DNA of 64,000 nt from Parcubacteria group bacterium ADurb.Bin192. Lineage in GTDB: Bacteria; Patescibacteriota; Patescibacteriia; 2-12-FULL-60-25. The position numbers were made by a program, and so were the translations under genes. The notes below the pieces were generated by a model that saw only the letters and a program-made list of their open reading frames with translations, was not told where the DNA came from and did no database searches. The stretch lies in NCBI GenBank assembly GCA_002070095.1, contig MWCR01000006.1:22668-86667 (forward strand). Reading direction: 5' to 3'. The stretch's first letter is position 1; every line of letters begins with the position of its first letter. Below, piece by piece: positions 19,443-26,554 of this stretch.

Positions 19443-19516
19443 TCAAATTACGTCCGCTCTCCGTTTACGCCGGTCCGTAATCCGGACTCGCGATTCAGGA
19501 GTGCTAACCATTTTCT

Positions 19517-20818
19517 ATGCCCACCAATAAGAAATCTTCTTCCGCGTCCCGCTCATCAAAAAACACGGCTCGCGGTTCTTCCAAAATTAAGGCCAAAAAA
19601 AACCCGCCCAAAAAACAGGTTGCCAAAAAACCCGCGCCGTCCGCCAAACACAAGCCGGTTCAGAAAGCAAAAAAAGCGCCGGTCAAGCAACAGCAGCCGC
19701 CCAAGACGCCGTATATAAAAACTCCGCCTCCTTCGGACGAGGATTTGGAGAATCTTTTTTTAAAAGCCAGAACGCGCAGTTTCTTGACTGAAAATGAAAT
19801 TCTTTACGCTTTTCCGGATATCGAAGACTACATACCGGTTTACGAAGCATTTATAGATCGCCTCGATGCTTCGGGTATCGCGGTAGTGGAAATGAAGGAA
19901 GGCATCTTAGGCAAAAAACAAGACCGCAATCTAATCCTTGAACAGATGAACAGCGCGGTGCCTGAATTCGGCATTAAAGTCGATCCTTTTGATTTAACGG
20001 CTGATCACATCCAAATTTATTTAAGAGAAATCGGAAAAATACCGTTGCTTAAAGCGGATGAAGAAATCGCTTTGGCCAAAAGAAAAGAAAAAGGGGATAA
20101 GGAAGCAGAGAAAAAACTGATTGAGGCCAACCTGCGTTTGGTAGTATCCATCGCCAAAAAATTCATGGGCAAATCCCTGGCTTTATTGGATTTGATCCAA
20201 GAAGGCAATATCGGCTTGTTTAGAGCGGTTAAAAAATTCGAATACAGAAAAGGCTACAAATTCTCCACTTACGCCACCTGGTGGATCAGACAGGCCATCA
20301 CCCGCGCTCTGGCCGACCAAAGCAGAACCATCCGCATCCCGGTGCACATGGTGGAAACCATTAACAAGTTCCAGCAGATAGAAAGACAGTTGATTCAAGA
20401 TCTGGGACGTGAGCCGTTACCTGAAGAAATCGCGGCCGAAATGGGCGAAGAAGTGGACAAGGTTCGCCACATTATCAAAATTTCACAAGATACGGTTTCC
20501 CTGGAAACTCCGGTGGGCGACGAAGATGAAGATTCGGCTTTGGAAGATTTTATCGAAGACATCAAAAACGTCACTCCTGACCGCGCGGCCGGTTTGCAAC
20601 TCTTAAAAGATTACGTTAAAGACATTATTAAAGATCTTTCACCCCGCGAACAAAAAATTCTGGAAATGCGCTTTGGTTTGGTGGATGGCGTGGGTCACAC
20701 CTTGGAAGAAGTAGGTAAAGAATTTGATGTTACCCGTGAACGTATCCGTCAGATCGAATCCAAGGCTCTGGAAAAAATTCAACAGCACCCGTTGATCAAG
20801 CGTTTGGCAGATTACTAA
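19517..20818 (+). CDS. rpoD: Primary sigma factor RpoD (sigma-70)
   Basis: Housekeeping sigma factor. Region 1.1-like sequence lies at about residues 72-130; region 1.2 is [23 protein letters not shown]; region 2 has [54 protein letters not shown]; region 4.2 has [23 protein letters not shown]. The first 70 residues are almost entirely Lys, Pro, Ala and Ser, a histone H1-like basic tail that standard sigma-70 proteins lack. It is the second gene of the dnaG-rpoD unit. Predicted promoters in the window with TTGACA/TATAAT-type boxes agree with a standard sigma-70. Confidence 0.98.
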   Translation: MPTNKKSSSASRSSKNTARGSSKIKAKKNPPKKQVAKKPAPSAKHKPVQKAKKAPVKQQQPPKTPYIKTPPPSDEDLENLFLKARTRSFLTENEILYAFPDIEDYIPVYEAFIDRLDASGIAVVEMKEGILGKKQDRNLILEQMNSAVPEFGIKVDPFDLTADHIQIYLREIGKIPLLKADEEIALAKRKEKGDKEAEKKLIEANLRLVVSIAKKFMGKSLALLDLIQEGNIGLFRAVKKFEYRKGYKFSTYATWWIRQAITRALADQSRTIRIPVHMVETINKFQQIERQLIQDLGREPLPEEIAAEMGEEVDKVRHIIKISQDTVSLETPVGDEDEDSALEDFIEDIKNVTPDRAAGLQLLKDYVKDIIKDLSPREQKILEMRFGLVDGVGHTLEEVGKEFDVTRERIRQIESKALEKIQQHPLIKRLADY

Positions 20819-21062
20819 CGTACATAACGTCCTACGTCGCTCGTCCCAGTCGTCCCACGTCAGAAACCTTCCACCGTCCTAAACCCTCCGTCATCCTGAA
20901 CTTGTTTCAGGATCTCAACACTAAACCATTAAAACCACAGTCATGTCATTGCGAGGAGTTCGACGACGTGGCAATCTGCTTATTAAACAAATGCATAATA
21001 TAAATCCAAAAATTTATATTTGATATTTGAAAATTGGTTCGATATTTATCCACAGGCTGTCA
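20819..21062. repeat. Repeat-bearing gap after rpoD
   Basis: No gene. A partial copy of the GACGTTATGT repeat lies next to the rpoD stop (reverse orientation, about 20819-20841). A short palindrome ATCCTGAA/TTCAGGAT is at 20893-20913. A truncated GTCATTGC element (from 20945, ending near GGCAATCTGCTTA at about 20982) lacks its right end. The rest is AT-rich and leads to the promoter of the structured RNA. Confidence 0.7.
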
Positions 21063-21091
21063 TTGACGGCCTTTTCGGTTTGCTCTAATCT
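21063..21091 (+). promoter_or_regulatory. Candidate promoter of the large structured RNA
   Basis: TTGACG (21063-21068), 17-bp spacer, TAATCT (21086-21091). The -35 box is good and the -10 box is weak. Predicted start near 21098. Confidence 0.5.
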
Positions 21092-21097
21092 TTTATT

Positions 21098-21885
21098 CTC
21101 GGCACCTTGAGAATCCGGGAATGATCTTGTCGGGTAAAACCGGCCATCTATAAGCGAAAACGGAGCGCCTCAGCCCAAGGGCAATATTGAGGACTTTCCG
21201 CAAGCCAAGATGCGAGCCACAGCTCGAAGATAAACCGGGCAGAGTTCGAGTGAATGCACCCGAAACCCTGAATACGAGCGTCTGTCAGAAAAAACAAACA
21301 ACATGACTGAGACTGATGAGTTAGTAGGGCGACCGAAAGCTTACCGTCTGACGCCGTAATCAGAATGTACGATGGACGTGATGGCCAACCCATCGCAGAA
21401 ATCGCACAGTGAGACGATCAAGAGGGATGACGCGCGACTAACAACGCGCATGCGAATGGGGGAAACCCTAATAGCTAGTCCCGAATGAAAATCTCGGTCC
21501 AGGGAGAAACAACCAACTCGAACTCGGTCTGTAGTTGTATGCCAAGACCAAAGGCGCAAGCCCAAAAGTCAAAGCACGCAGAATGCAGAGACGGCACCAA
21601 GCAGCAGCCACCGCCGCCCTCGCAACCTGAACGGTCGTAGCCAATCCATCGACGCGACCGCCAAGGCAATCGGTTACCCAGCCGATTGAATCATTCACCC
21701 AGCAGTGGATGAACTGCAAATACAACTTAAGAGAAGGATTAAACGGCGGCGACAGACCCGCCACTGAGCACAGCGACAAAGGGCCGGTTCGGTCCCAAAG
21801 CGACTTAGCTCAGTCCGACTCTCACATACTCAAGTGTGCCACCTACTTCGCGTGCGCTGTGCCAAAACACGGCGCCTTCTTTTTT
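21098..21885 (+). ncRNA. Large structured non-coding RNA of unknown class (about 790 nt)
   Basis: No plausible protein frame exists here, yet the sequence is GC-richer than the gaps around it and is full of local helices on the plus strand. Examples: nested CCTCA/TGAGG and GCCC/GGGC at 21168-21192; CGAGC/GCTCG at 21213-21226; GCGCG/CGCGC at 21432-21449; an H-type pseudoknot CAACT/AGTTG interleaved with GGTCT/AGACC at 21514-21549; AATCGG/CCGATT at 21668-21687; GGCGG/CCGCC at 21745-21762; GGGCCG/CGGTCCC at 21781-21796. Unpaired segments are A-rich, as in folded RNAs. A promoter precedes it and an intrinsic terminator ends it. The conserved blocks of RNase P RNA, tmRNA, 6S or self-splicing introns are not seen. 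Size and position beside a tRNA recall the giant GOLLD/ROOL classes, but I cannot show homology. Confidence 0.7.
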
Positions 21886-21886
21886 T
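21854..21886 (+). terminator. Intrinsic terminator of the structured RNA
   Basis: GCGCTGTG (21854-21861) pairs with CACGGCGC (21868-21875) around the loop CCAAAA, with one G-U pair, followed by CTTCTTTTTTT. Confidence 0.85.
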
Positions 21887-21911
21887 ACTAAAAATCAGAT
21901 CATTTTAGATC

Positions 21912-21940
21912 TTGCAAAAAATAAGATAACAGTTTATTAT
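21912..21940 (+). promoter_or_regulatory. Promoter of the tRNA-Asn transcript
   Basis: TTGCAA (21912-21917), 17-bp spacer, TATTAT (21935-21940). The expected start near 21947 means that the primary transcript includes the tRNA-like segment at 21972-22031 as a 5' leader. Confidence 0.6.
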
Positions 21941-21967
21941 ATTCAACGCCGTAAATAAGCCAAAAAT

Positions 21968-22031
21968 CCTGTTCCGGGGTAGCTTCCCACTTCGCTAATT
22001 TAGCTACGTGGGACAAGACGCTGCCCGGCTA
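21968..22031 (+). pseudogene. Decayed tRNA-like copy upstream of tRNA-Asn, pseudoknot-forming
   Basis: The 17 bases at 21968-21984 match 22038-22054, the 5' end of tRNA-Asn, with one mismatch. Further on, CGTGGG and GCCCGG occupy the places of the T-stem and 3' acceptor strand, but the D and anticodon arms are shortened and scrambled. The segment instead can fold as a pseudoknot: GTAGCT (21979-21984) with AGCTAC (22002-22007) interleaved with TCCCAC (21985-21990) and GTGGGA (22008-22013), enclosed by CCGGG/CCCGG. It may be a broken tandem tRNA duplicate, an attachment-site remnant, or a leader structure. Confidence 0.55.
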
Positions 22032-22042
22032 TTCAACCCTAT

Positions 22043-22117
22043 TCCGGGGTAGCTCAGCGGTAGAGCAGTTGACTGTTAATCAATTGGTCGTGGGTTCGAA
22101 CCCCACCCCCGGAGCCA
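22043..22117 (+). tRNA. tRNA-Asn (GTT)
   Basis: The cloverleaf is complete. The acceptor stem is TCCGGGG/CCCCGGA, the D arm is GCTC AGCGGTA GAGC, the anticodon arm is GTTGA CTGTTAA TCAAT with anticodon GTT, the variable loop is TGGTC, and the T arm is GTGGG TTCGAAC CCCAC. The discriminator is G and CCA is encoded. Confidence 0.97.
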
Positions 22118-22127
22118 TAATACAATG

Positions 22128-22154
22128 CCCCACGCGAGTGGGGTTTTGTGTTTT
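22128..22154 (+). terminator. Intrinsic terminator after tRNA-Asn
   Basis: CCCCAC (22128-22133), loop GCGA, GTGGGG (22138-22143), then TTTTGTGTTTT. Confidence 0.85.
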
Positions 22155-22173
22155 AGGGCGCCCGCTCGCCGGA

Positions 22174-22202
22174 TTGACATTTTTCAATAACCATGGTAAA
22201 CA
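22174..22202 (+). promoter_or_regulatory. Possible promoter of the 38-codon ORF
   Basis: A perfect TTGACA (22174-22179) is followed at 17 bp by TAAACA (22197-22202), a weak -10 box. Alternative -10-like hexamers (CATAAT) further downstream are out of spacing. Confidence 0.4.
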
Positions 22203-22228
22203 AACAGCATAATTAACTCCCATAATCT

Positions 22229-22345
22229 ATGAATATGAATTTGTCAGAGATTAAACATGGAAACCCTAATGCCACAGGGATGCGCAATTTTAGCGCCGTT
22301 GCCGGCGGGGTTTTGGATATGGGAGGCAAGACGTTTTTAATATAA
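22229..22345 (+). CDS. Small ORF of 38 codons upstream of an ABC exporter
   Basis: The reading frame MNMNLSEIKHGNPNATGMRN continues with FSAVAGGVLDMGGKTFLI and ends at TAA. It lies between a tRNA terminator and a strong hairpin terminator at 22374-22405, so it would form its own short transcript. There is no strong Shine-Dalgarno site. The segment VAGG at residues 24-27 looks like the double-glycine that ends leader peptides of some exported peptides, and an ABC exporter with no peptidase domain follows at 22441. That link is an inference. The frame may instead be a regulatory leader peptide or chance: at this length coding status cannot be proved by eye. Its composition (few rare residues, a mixed charged N-terminal half and glycine-rich C-terminal half) is compatible with a real peptide. 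Confidence 0.4.
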   Translation: MNMNLSEIKHGNPNATGMRNFSAVAGGVLDMGGKTFLI

Positions 22346-22373
22346 TTGAGTAAATTGGCTTTATATACTCAAA

Positions 22374-22405
22374 AAAACGTCCTGCCCAACCAGCGGGGCG
22401 TTTTT
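22374..22405 (+). terminator. Intrinsic terminator or attenuator before the ABC exporter
   Basis: A 12-bp stem (AAAACGTCCTGC 22374-22385 with GCGGGGCGTTTT 22393-22404, two G-U pairs) and 7-nt loop end in TTTTT. It stands between the 38-codon ORF and the exporter gene. Confidence 0.8.
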
Positions 22406-22440
22406 AAATACCGCAAACCCACGACCGAGGAGAGTCGTAC

Positions 22441-24237
22441 ATGACAACCAAAGAAACTTCACCCAAGCCAGGCAGCAACCCGGTCACCTACCTCTTCCGG
22501 ATGCTTTGGAGATACTCTGATGGCAATCGCCGCAACGTGGTGATCTACTGGTGCATGTTTGTTGCGGCCAACACTCTGGACTATCTGGCTATTCCATTCT
22601 TAATGGCCATGGTTATGGACAAGGTGGCCGAAGGAGTAACCGCCGCCACTTTGAGCGCCATTGTGATACTGTTGATTCTCAAACCATTGGCTGAAATCGG
22701 TTTCTGGGCTTTTCATGGTCCGGCGCGCGTCATTGAAAGACTGAACGCCTTCAAAGCCAAGGCCAACTACCGCGCTCATCTGTTGAAAGGCGTCATGAAG
22801 TTTCCCATGGCCTGGCACACGGACAGACAATCGGGCGATACGATTGATCGAATTGAAAAGGGTACGCAAGGATTGAACAACTTCGCCGAATCTTCTTTCG
22901 AAGTCATCAGTCTGACCATCCGCCTGATTGTCAGTGTCTGCGTGCTGGCTTACTTCAGCTTGGTTTCAGCCGCCATTGCCGCCATCATGATCGCGATCAG
23001 CACCTGGATAACCCTGCGTTTTGACCGGGTGCTTATAGCACAATACAAAAAACTCAACCACCAAGAAAATCGCATCTCCGCCAGCGTGTTCGATGCGATC
23101 AGCAACATTACCACCGTCATCATCTTGCGCGTGGAAAAACTCATTTTCGAGGCCATTGTGCGCAAGATCTGCCAACCGTACTCGCTCTTTAAAAAGAACG
23201 CGGTCATCAACGAACTTAAGTGGTTCTTGATCAACATGGTTTCCACCGCCATGGCCGTAGTCATTCTTATTATCTACATCAGACAAAACGTGCACAGCTC
23301 CGAAGGCGTTCTGGTTGGCAACATTTACCTGCTGATCAGATATGTTGAGCAGATCGGAGAAGTGTTTTACCACTTCACCCGTATTTACGGCGATCTGGTG
23401 CAATACCAATCCAAGGTCATGAATGCCGAAGAACTGGCTGAACAATTCAAGCCCGGCAATCTGACCAATCACAAACTGCCCGTTAACTGGCAAACAATCG
23501 AAGTACGCGACCTAAGCTTCTCGTATCACAACGAGACCGCCGAGCCTCACCTTTCGCGGATTGCGTTTTCTTTGGCCAGAGGTGAGCACGTCGCTTTTGT
23601 GGGCGAGAGCGGGAGCGGCAAAACCACGCTCTTAAAAATCATGCGCGGTCTGTATCAGCCATTGGAACTGCGACTGACGGTTGACGGAAAGAGGCTCTCA
23701 GATGGCTTTGACGGCATCTGCCGCGACATCACTCTTGTTCCACAGAATCCCGAGCTCTTCACGACCACCATACTGGAAAACATCACCTTGGGCGCGGATT
23801 ACGATCCGGCTAAAGTCAGACAATATACGGACATGGCTTGCATCACGGACGTTATAGACAAACTGCCGCGCGCCTTCGAGTCTTCGGTCAACGAAAAGGG
23901 CGTCAACTTGAGCGGCGGACAGCAGCAACGCCTGGCACTGGCCCGCGGTCTGCTGGCCTGTGAAGGCAAATCCATCGTTTTGCTGGATGAACCGACCTCA
24001 AGCGTGGATCCGGCCAACGAGATCCGCATCCATCAAAACATCTTCAAGGCTTTTAAGGATAAAGCCATCATCTCGTCCGTGCACCGCCTATACCTCCTGC
24101 CTCTGTTCGACCGAATCGTCATGCTCAAAGAGGGGAAGATACTGGCTACCGGCACCTTGGAACACCTGCTCGCTATCTGCCCGGAGTTCAAAGAACTTTG
24201 GGAACAGTGCAGTGAGCAAGACAATTCAACGAACTAA
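22441..24237 (+). CDS. ABC exporter, fused permease and ATPase
   Basis: A 598-residue half-transporter. The membrane domain covers about residues 1-330 with six predicted helices. The ATPase domain has Walker A GESGSGKTT (about 388-396), Q-loop VPQNPELF, the signature LSGGQQQRLALARGLL, Walker B SIVLLDEPTSSVD and an H-loop in SSVHRLYLLP. It belongs to the MsbA/lipid-A-exporter-like type IV group; the substrate cannot be read from the sequence. It would act as a homodimer, since no partner gene lies nearby. Unlike most genes here it has a clear Shine-Dalgarno site (GAGGAGAG, 22427-22434), and it ends in its own terminator. A small ORF immediately upstream could be related. Confidence 0.93.
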   Translation: MTTKETSPKPGSNPVTYLFRMLWRYSDGNRRNVVIYWCMFVAANTLDYLAIPFLMAMVMDKVAEGVTAATLSAIVILLILKPLAEIGFWAFHGPARVIERLNAFKAKANYRAHLLKGVMKFPMAWHTDRQSGDTIDRIEKGTQGLNNFAESSFEVISLTIRLIVSVCVLAYFSLVSAAIAAIMIAISTWITLRFDRVLIAQYKKLNHQENRISASVFDAISNITTVIILRVEKLIFEAIVRKICQPYSLFKKNAVINELKWFLINMVSTAMAVVILIIYIRQNVHSSEGVLVGNIYLLIRYVEQIGEVFYHFTRIYGDLVQYQSKVMNAEELAEQFKPGNLTNHKLPVNWQTIEVRDLSFSYHNETAEPHLSRIAFSLARGEHVAFVGESGSGKTTLLKIMRGLYQPLELRLTVDGKRLSDGFDGICRDITLVPQNPELFTTTILENITLGADYDPAKVRQYTDMACITDVIDKLPRAFESSVNEKGVNLSGGQQQRLALARGLLACEGKSIVLLDEPTSSVDPANEIRIHQNIFKAFKDKAIISSVHRLYLLPLFDRIVMLKEGKILATGTLEHLLAICPEFKELWEQCSEQDNSTN

Positions 24238-24239
24238 AC

Positions 24240-24264
24240 ACCGCCTGAAAACGGCGGTTTTTTT
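24240..24264 (+). terminator. Intrinsic terminator of the ABC exporter gene
   Basis: ACCGCC (24240-24245), loop of seven, GGCGGT (24253-24258), followed by TTTTTTT. Confidence 0.85.
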
Positions 24265-24268
24265 ATGA

Positions 24269-24299
24269 TTGACAAATTCAAAAATAACAGTATTATAAT
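24269..24299 (+). promoter_or_regulatory. Promoter of the cysteine-rich protein gene
   Basis: TTGACA (24269-24274) and TATAAT (24294-24299) with a 19-bp spacer, somewhat long. The gene's Shine-Dalgarno site (GGAGGAGAG) lies at 24316-24324. Confidence 0.6.
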
Positions 24300-24329
24300 T
24301 CAACTCAATATAACCTGGAGGAGAGAAGG

Positions 24330-24608
24330 ATGCCACAACTCACCAAAGAATGCTGCCGTTTCAACCTGTGCGTCATGCCCAGTATCCACTACTGCCTAAC
24401 CTGCGGCGACGCCGTATCGGACAAACATAACGATCCCCAGCGCACCCCCTCGGATATTCTGTGTCACGACTGCAATGTGAGCGGAATTTATCGCCTGATA
24501 TTCAAAGGTGTGGGGGTGCACTGCCCCAACTGCGGTCGCAAAACCGGAAAAGGCCTATGCGACCCCAAAGGCTTCATGGCATGCATGGGGCATATCGGCA
24601 TCCGCTAA
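24330..24608 (+). CDS. Cysteine-rich zinc-ribbon-like protein, unknown function
   Basis: A 92-residue protein with eleven or more cysteines, most in pairs: CCRFNLC, CLTCG, CHDCNVSG, CPNCGRKTGKG, and single Cys at LCDPKG and ACMG. The CxxC pairs are spaced as in two zinc ribbons (one formed by CLTCG and CHDC, another by CPNCG and later residues). No membrane segment or signal peptide is visible, so it should be cytosolic. It has its own promoter, a very strong Shine-Dalgarno site and an intrinsic terminator, so it is an independent unit. I do not recognise the family. Nucleic-acid or protein binding through zinc is a guess from the ribbons. Confidence 0.7.
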   Translation: MPQLTKECCRFNLCVMPSIHYCLTCGDAVSDKHNDPQRTPSDILCHDCNVSGIYRLIFKGVGVHCPNCGRKTGKGLCDPKGFMACMGHIGIR

Positions 24609-24613
24609 ACTTC

Positions 24614-24638
24614 ACCCGTTCTTCGGGTTCTTTTTTTT
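24614..24638 (+). terminator. Intrinsic terminator of the cysteine-rich gene
   Basis: ACCCG (24614-24618), loop TTCTT, CGGGT (24624-24628), then TCTTTTTTTT. The msrA promoter begins in the T run. Confidence 0.8.
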
Positions 24639-24665
24639 GCTCATTAAGCATTCACTTGTTATGAT
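24637..24665 (+). promoter_or_regulatory. Promoter of the msrA cluster
   Basis: TTGCTC (24637-24642), 17-bp spacer, TATGAT (24660-24665). The msrA ATG at 24674 is 9 bases after the -10 box, so the message starts close to or at the start codon. Confidence 0.5.
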
Positions 24666-24673
24666 TAGATCCT

Positions 24674-25204
24674 ATGTCAGTTATGCAGACAATCGTACTA
24701 GGAGGAGGTTGTTTTTGGTGTACTGAGGCGGTTTACAAGCAATTAAAAGGCATTGTAACCGTCACTTCTGGTTATGCTGGCGGAAAAACAGAACATCCGA
24801 CTTACGAACAAGTATCCACCGGAAAAACCGGACATGCGGAAGTTATAAAAATTGAATACAACCCTGAAGATCTGGCCACCAAAGATTTATTGACTGTATT
24901 TTTCGCTGTGCATGATCCGACGACTTTAAACCGGCAGGGTAGCGATGTGGGCACGCAATACCGTTCCATTATTATGTATACTAATGACGAGCAAAGAAAA
25001 GTTGCTGAGGATTTAATAAACGCATTGAATCAAGAAGGACCCAAGGTTGTCACTGAACTTAAGACTTTTGATAAATTTTTCCCAGCCGAAGGTTATCATA
25101 AAGATTACTATCAAAATAATCAGGAGGCGCCTTATTGTAAAATAGTCATCAATCCCAAATTGGAGAAGCTAAAACATAGATTCCAACAACTCATAAAAAT
25201 ATGA
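24674..25204 (+). CDS. msrA: Peptide methionine-S-sulfoxide reductase MsrA
   Basis: MsrA reduces the S epimer of methionine sulfoxide in proteins. The catalytic motif GGGCFWC gives the nucleophile Cys13 and a second Cys16. Downstream motifs VTSGYAGG, TGHAEVIKIEYNP, HDPTTLNRQGSDVGTQYRS and FFPAEGYHKDYYQ are standard. The only other cysteine is Cys135 in APYCKIV. The start at 24674 fits a leaderless mRNA; an in-frame ATG at 24683 would lose three residues only. It overlaps msrB by 4 bp (ATGA), so translation is coupled. Confidence 0.96.
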   Translation: MSVMQTIVLGGGCFWCTEAVYKQLKGIVTVTSGYAGGKTEHPTYEQVSTGKTGHAEVIKIEYNPEDLATKDLLTVFFAVHDPTTLNRQGSDVGTQYRSIIMYTNDEQRKVAEDLINALNQEGPKVVTELKTFDKFFPAEGYHKDYYQNNQEAPYCKIVINPKLEKLKHRFQQLIKI

Positions 25205-25596
25205 TCCATAAAATCATTAAAACCGAAGAAGAGTGGAAAAAAATACTGACTCCAGAGCAGTTCGCCGTGATGCGAGAAAAGGACACAGAGAGGCCCTATA
25301 CCTGTGAACTCAATGAATATCAGGGAGAAGGTGTTTTTAGTTGCGCGGCTTGCAATCTGCCCCTCTTTAAATCCGGTGTTAAATTCCATTCGGGCACTGG
25401 CTGGCCGAGTTTTTACGAACCCGCAGCCCAAGAAAATCTAATTTTTGAAGATGATAGCAGCCTGGGCACGGAAAGAACCGAGGTCAGGTGCGCCGGGTGT
25501 GATTCACACTTAGGCCATGTATTTAATGATGGACCACCCCCCACAGGCAAGCGTTATTGCATAAATGGCGTGGCTTTAAAGTTTATTAAGGCTTAG
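25201..25596 (+). CDS. msrB: Peptide methionine-R-sulfoxide reductase MsrB
   Basis: MsrB reduces the R epimer and complements MsrA. The structural zinc is held by two CxxC pairs (Cys48/Cys51 and Cys97/Cys100). The catalytic cysteine is Cys120 in KRYCINGVAL. Motifs KFHSGTGWPSF and SHLGHVFNDGP are conserved. The 131-residue length is standard for a single-domain protein. It overlaps msrA by the ATGA quartet and is followed after 3 bp by a HAD hydrolase gene. Confidence 0.96.
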   Translation: MIHKIIKTEEEWKKILTPEQFAVMREKDTERPYTCELNEYQGEGVFSCAACNLPLFKSGVKFHSGTGWPSFYEPAAQENLIFEDDSSLGTERTEVRCAGCDSHLGHVFNDGPPPTGKRYCINGVALKFIKA

Positions 25597-25599
25597 ATT

Positions 25600-26214
25600 A
25601 TGCTAAAAGCAATTTTATTAGATGCGGATGGTATTGTGATCCAAGGCAGGCAAAAATATTTCAGCGAGATACTGTCTGAAAAACAAGGCGTCGAATTAGA
25701 GGTTGTGCTGGATTTTTTTAAGAAAGATTACAAAAAATGCGTTTTAGGCCAAGCAGATCTCAAACAAGAAGTCGCCAAGTATCTAGATAAATGGAAATGG
25801 CAGGGTACAGCCGATGAACTGCTGAGTTTTTGGTTTTCAAAAGATGGACATCCGTCACCACAGATTCTAGAAATAATAAAACAGCTGCGCAATCAAGGCA
25901 TGAAAGTTTATATCGCGTCCGATCATAGCCAATACAGAGCTCATGACATCCTGCAAAACATGAACCTGAAAGAATATTTTGACGGTTCGTTCTTCTCATG
26001 TAATCTTGGCACCACAAAAAAAGATTCTGCTTTTTACATCCAAGCAGCTCAAGAATTAGGCCTTGATCCAAATGAAATCATGTTTTGGGATGATGAAATG
26101 GAAAATGTTGAGGCGGCAAAAAAAGCAGGATGTATGGCTTATTTTTATGAAGGATTTAAGAATTTCGCGGCAAATCTTACAAAGGAGTTAAATTTAAGAT
26201 TGAAAACCAAGTAA
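25600..26214 (+). CDS. HAD superfamily hydrolase
   Basis: A 204-residue HAD phosphatase-like protein. Motif I is LLDADGIV, with nucleophile Asp8 and acid/base Asp10; motif II is the Ser in VYIASDHSQ; motif III is a Lys in the TTKKDS segment; motif IV is FWDDEMENVEAAKKAG. An alpha-helical cap lies between motifs I and II (about residues 16-85), as in the beta-phosphoglucomutase-like or subfamily IA enzymes. The substrate is not predictable. It sits in a tight run between msrB (3 bp) and an ASCH gene (1 bp). Confidence 0.9.
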   Translation: MLKAILLDADGIVIQGRQKYFSEILSEKQGVELEVVLDFFKKDYKKCVLGQADLKQEVAKYLDKWKWQGTADELLSFWFSKDGHPSPQILEIIKQLRNQGMKVYIASDHSQYRAHDILQNMNLKEYFDGSFFSCNLGTTKKDSAFYIQAAQELGLDPNEIMFWDDEMENVEAAKKAGCMAYFYEGFKNFAANLTKELNLRLKTK

Positions 26215-26215
26215 T

Positions 26216-26554
26216 ATGTCAGATCAAAACATAATCGGCTTCGCCAGTGAACTAGTCGATTCGGTCAAAAATGGCACAAAAACCCTGACTTATCGCCTGG
26301 GTGATAAATATGACTTTCTAAAGCCGGGTGATGTCATTAAAACCAAGGACAGTTCCACCGGAGAAGTGTTTGGCGAACTTACGATTACGGAAAAATCAGT
26401 TTGCGAGTTTAAAGACTTGGCCTTAGATCTTCCTGGGCATGAGGCGTACAGCAATCTGGAAGACGCGCGACAGTCTTTTGAAAGACTTTACAACCGGCCG
26501 GTTAAGGATGACGAACGGGTAGTGATTTTAAATTTTAAATTTAAGAGCCTATGA
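26216..26554 (+). CDS. ASCH domain protein
   Basis: A 112-residue single-domain protein. The pattern 'GFASELVDSVKNGTKTLTYRLGDKYDFLKPGDVIKTKDSSTGEVFGELTI' followed by 'FKDLALDLPGHEAY' fits the ASCH fold, a PUA-like beta barrel that is thought to bind RNA or modified nucleosides (some members hydrolyse N4-acetylcytidine). The GTKT(L)TYR motif carries the conserved Lys and Arg. It starts 1 bp after the HAD gene and overlaps the Nudix gene by 4 bp. Function beyond the fold is unknown. Confidence 0.8.
   Translation: MSDQNIIGFASELVDSVKNGTKTLTYRLGDKYDFLKPGDVIKTKDSSTGEVFGELTITEKSVCEFKDLALDLPGHEAYSNLEDARQSFERLYNRPVKDDERVVILNFKFKSL

Noticed and set aside
21098..21885. RNase P RNA, tmRNA or a group I/II intron
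   Set aside because: I looked for the RNase P blocks (GAGGAAAGTCC, ACAGAAACCGGCTTA-like), the tmRNA ends and tag frame, and intron cores on both strands. The GGACTTTCC at 21191 is in the wrong place and orientation for RNase P. None matched.
21148..21891. Several open frames on both strands of the structured-RNA region
   Set aside because: They overlap one another, have no recognisable motif, and their sequence is explained by helices and A-rich loops.
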